Under the pieces are notes generated by a model. That model ran no database searches and was not told where the DNA came from. It saw only the letters and a program-made list of their open reading frames with translations. A DNA stretch of 64,000 nucleotides from Durusdinium trenchii. Its lineage: Eukaryota > Sar > Dinophyceae > Suessiales > Symbiodiniaceae. This document shows, one piece after another, positions 63,717 through 64,000 of this stretch; position 1 is the first letter of the stretch; every line of letters starts with the position of its first letter. The translations under genes and the position numbers were made by a program. The stretch is from the NCBI GenBank assembly GCA_963970005.1, contig CAXAMN010006502.1:126164-190163 (forward strand), read 5' to 3'.

Positions 63717-64000
63717 CTACCGGGCCCGTCGGTGGCTCCACACGCAGCTGAGGATGACGTCCAGAAGAGGTTGACTTTGTTACGGGAGCGGCTGAAACAG
63801 AGGGCAAGCAATGCAGAATTTGTTGCAAACAAGCGTGCGAAAACTTCACCTCCTGAGGAGACTGAGGAGTGCACAGTTTCACAAGATCGTTGGTTTATGG
63901 AACTCTTCGCTGGAGAAGCCGGGCTTACTCAGGCAGTCAGTCGACTGAACATACCTGTGTTTGAGCCTGGTGAGATCAGAGTTGGGGGCCGTATTGCAGT
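63717..64000 (+). CDS. Partial ORF with ELFAGEAG motif, continues beyond window
   Basis: The frame is the same as that of the preceding ORF after its TGA and is open to the window end: VQKRLTLLRERLKQRASNAE, then RWFMELFAGEAGLTQAVSRL. FAGEAGLT recalls the DLFAGxGG SAM-binding loop of C5 cytosine methyltransferases, and in dinoflagellates this module is repeatedly seen in retroelement polyproteins (recollection). The single TGA between the ORFs may be a disabling mutation or a programmed boundary. Confidence 0.5.

Larger units (their letters stand above)
62298..64000 (+). mobile_element. Retroelement starting at the spliced-leader relict, running off the window
   Basis: The relict, a 65-bp leader, a gag-like ORF with a Cys/His cluster and a downstream ORF with FMELFAGEAGLTQAV line up as one element. 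The gag-like ORF and the ELFAGEAG module resemble an expanded dinoflagellate retroelement family, by recollection. It has one frameshift (about 63290-63330) and one in-frame TGA (63714-63716). Pol domains would lie beyond 64000. The clade cannot be decided from the part visible. Confidence 0.65.

Overview
The window looks like nuclear DNA of a dinoflagellate, most likely a Symbiodiniaceae-type alga. Five things support this: (i) a near-complete relict of the dinoflagellate spliced leader (GTA + CCATTTTGGCTCAAG, 62298-62315) just upstream of an ORF; (ii) GC-AG and GA-AG introns beside GT-AG introns in one conserved gene, with a G usually following the acceptor AG; (iii) retroelement families with dinoflagellate-style proteins; (iv) an intronless ankyrin gene with an apparent ubiquitin-like N-terminus; (v) very long introns full of simple and dispersed repeats. 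All assignments come from reading the sequence; no database search was possible.

Layout. 1-2.2 kb: terminal exon of a dinoflagellate-type gene (550-1223) among six copies of a short hairpin motif. 2.2-10.7 kb: a graveyard of non-LTR retrotransposons: a degenerate endonuclease/RT/zinc-finger/RNase H LINE (2239-6390), the 3' end of a second RNase H LINE (6396-7601), a 447-bp non-autonomous element with 32-bp terminal inverted repeats (7695-8141), and the 5' half of a LINE with an OTU protease-like domain before its endonuclease (8146-10685). 10.7-17 kb: satellite-rich DNA, including a 52-59 bp tandem array and a 15-bp minisatellite that is open in several frames. 17.0-19.2 kb: a 5'-truncated, otherwise well preserved RTE-like LINE with one in-frame stop. 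19.2-31.9 kb: mostly non-coding, with unassigned exon-like stretches. 32.5-33.7 kb: ankyrin-repeat gene. 35.3-41.6 kb: exons of an unidentified plus-strand gene. 43.3-57.4 kb: a plus-strand gene for a DDX60-like (Ski2-type) DExH RNA helicase, whose exon chain from 51116 to the stop at 57427 can be joined almost completely in phase. 57.4-62.3 kb: intergenic or intronic DNA. 62.3 kb to the end: a retroelement beginning with the spliced-leader relict and running off the window.

The most unusual signal is a dispersed modular repeat built on the palindrome GCTACTAGTAGC. It occurs as clusters at about 22.5, 35.9, 38.9, 42.4, 42.9, 49.5 and 59.4 kb, with a weak cluster at 61.9 kb, in both orientations. 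One cluster (38925-39040) is flanked by an exact 14-bp direct repeat, as expected of a mobile insertion; another lies directly after a coding exon of the helicase gene. This suggests an introner-like mobile repeat family. Real genes and retroelements are almost all on the plus strand, consistent with unidirectional dinoflagellate gene order.
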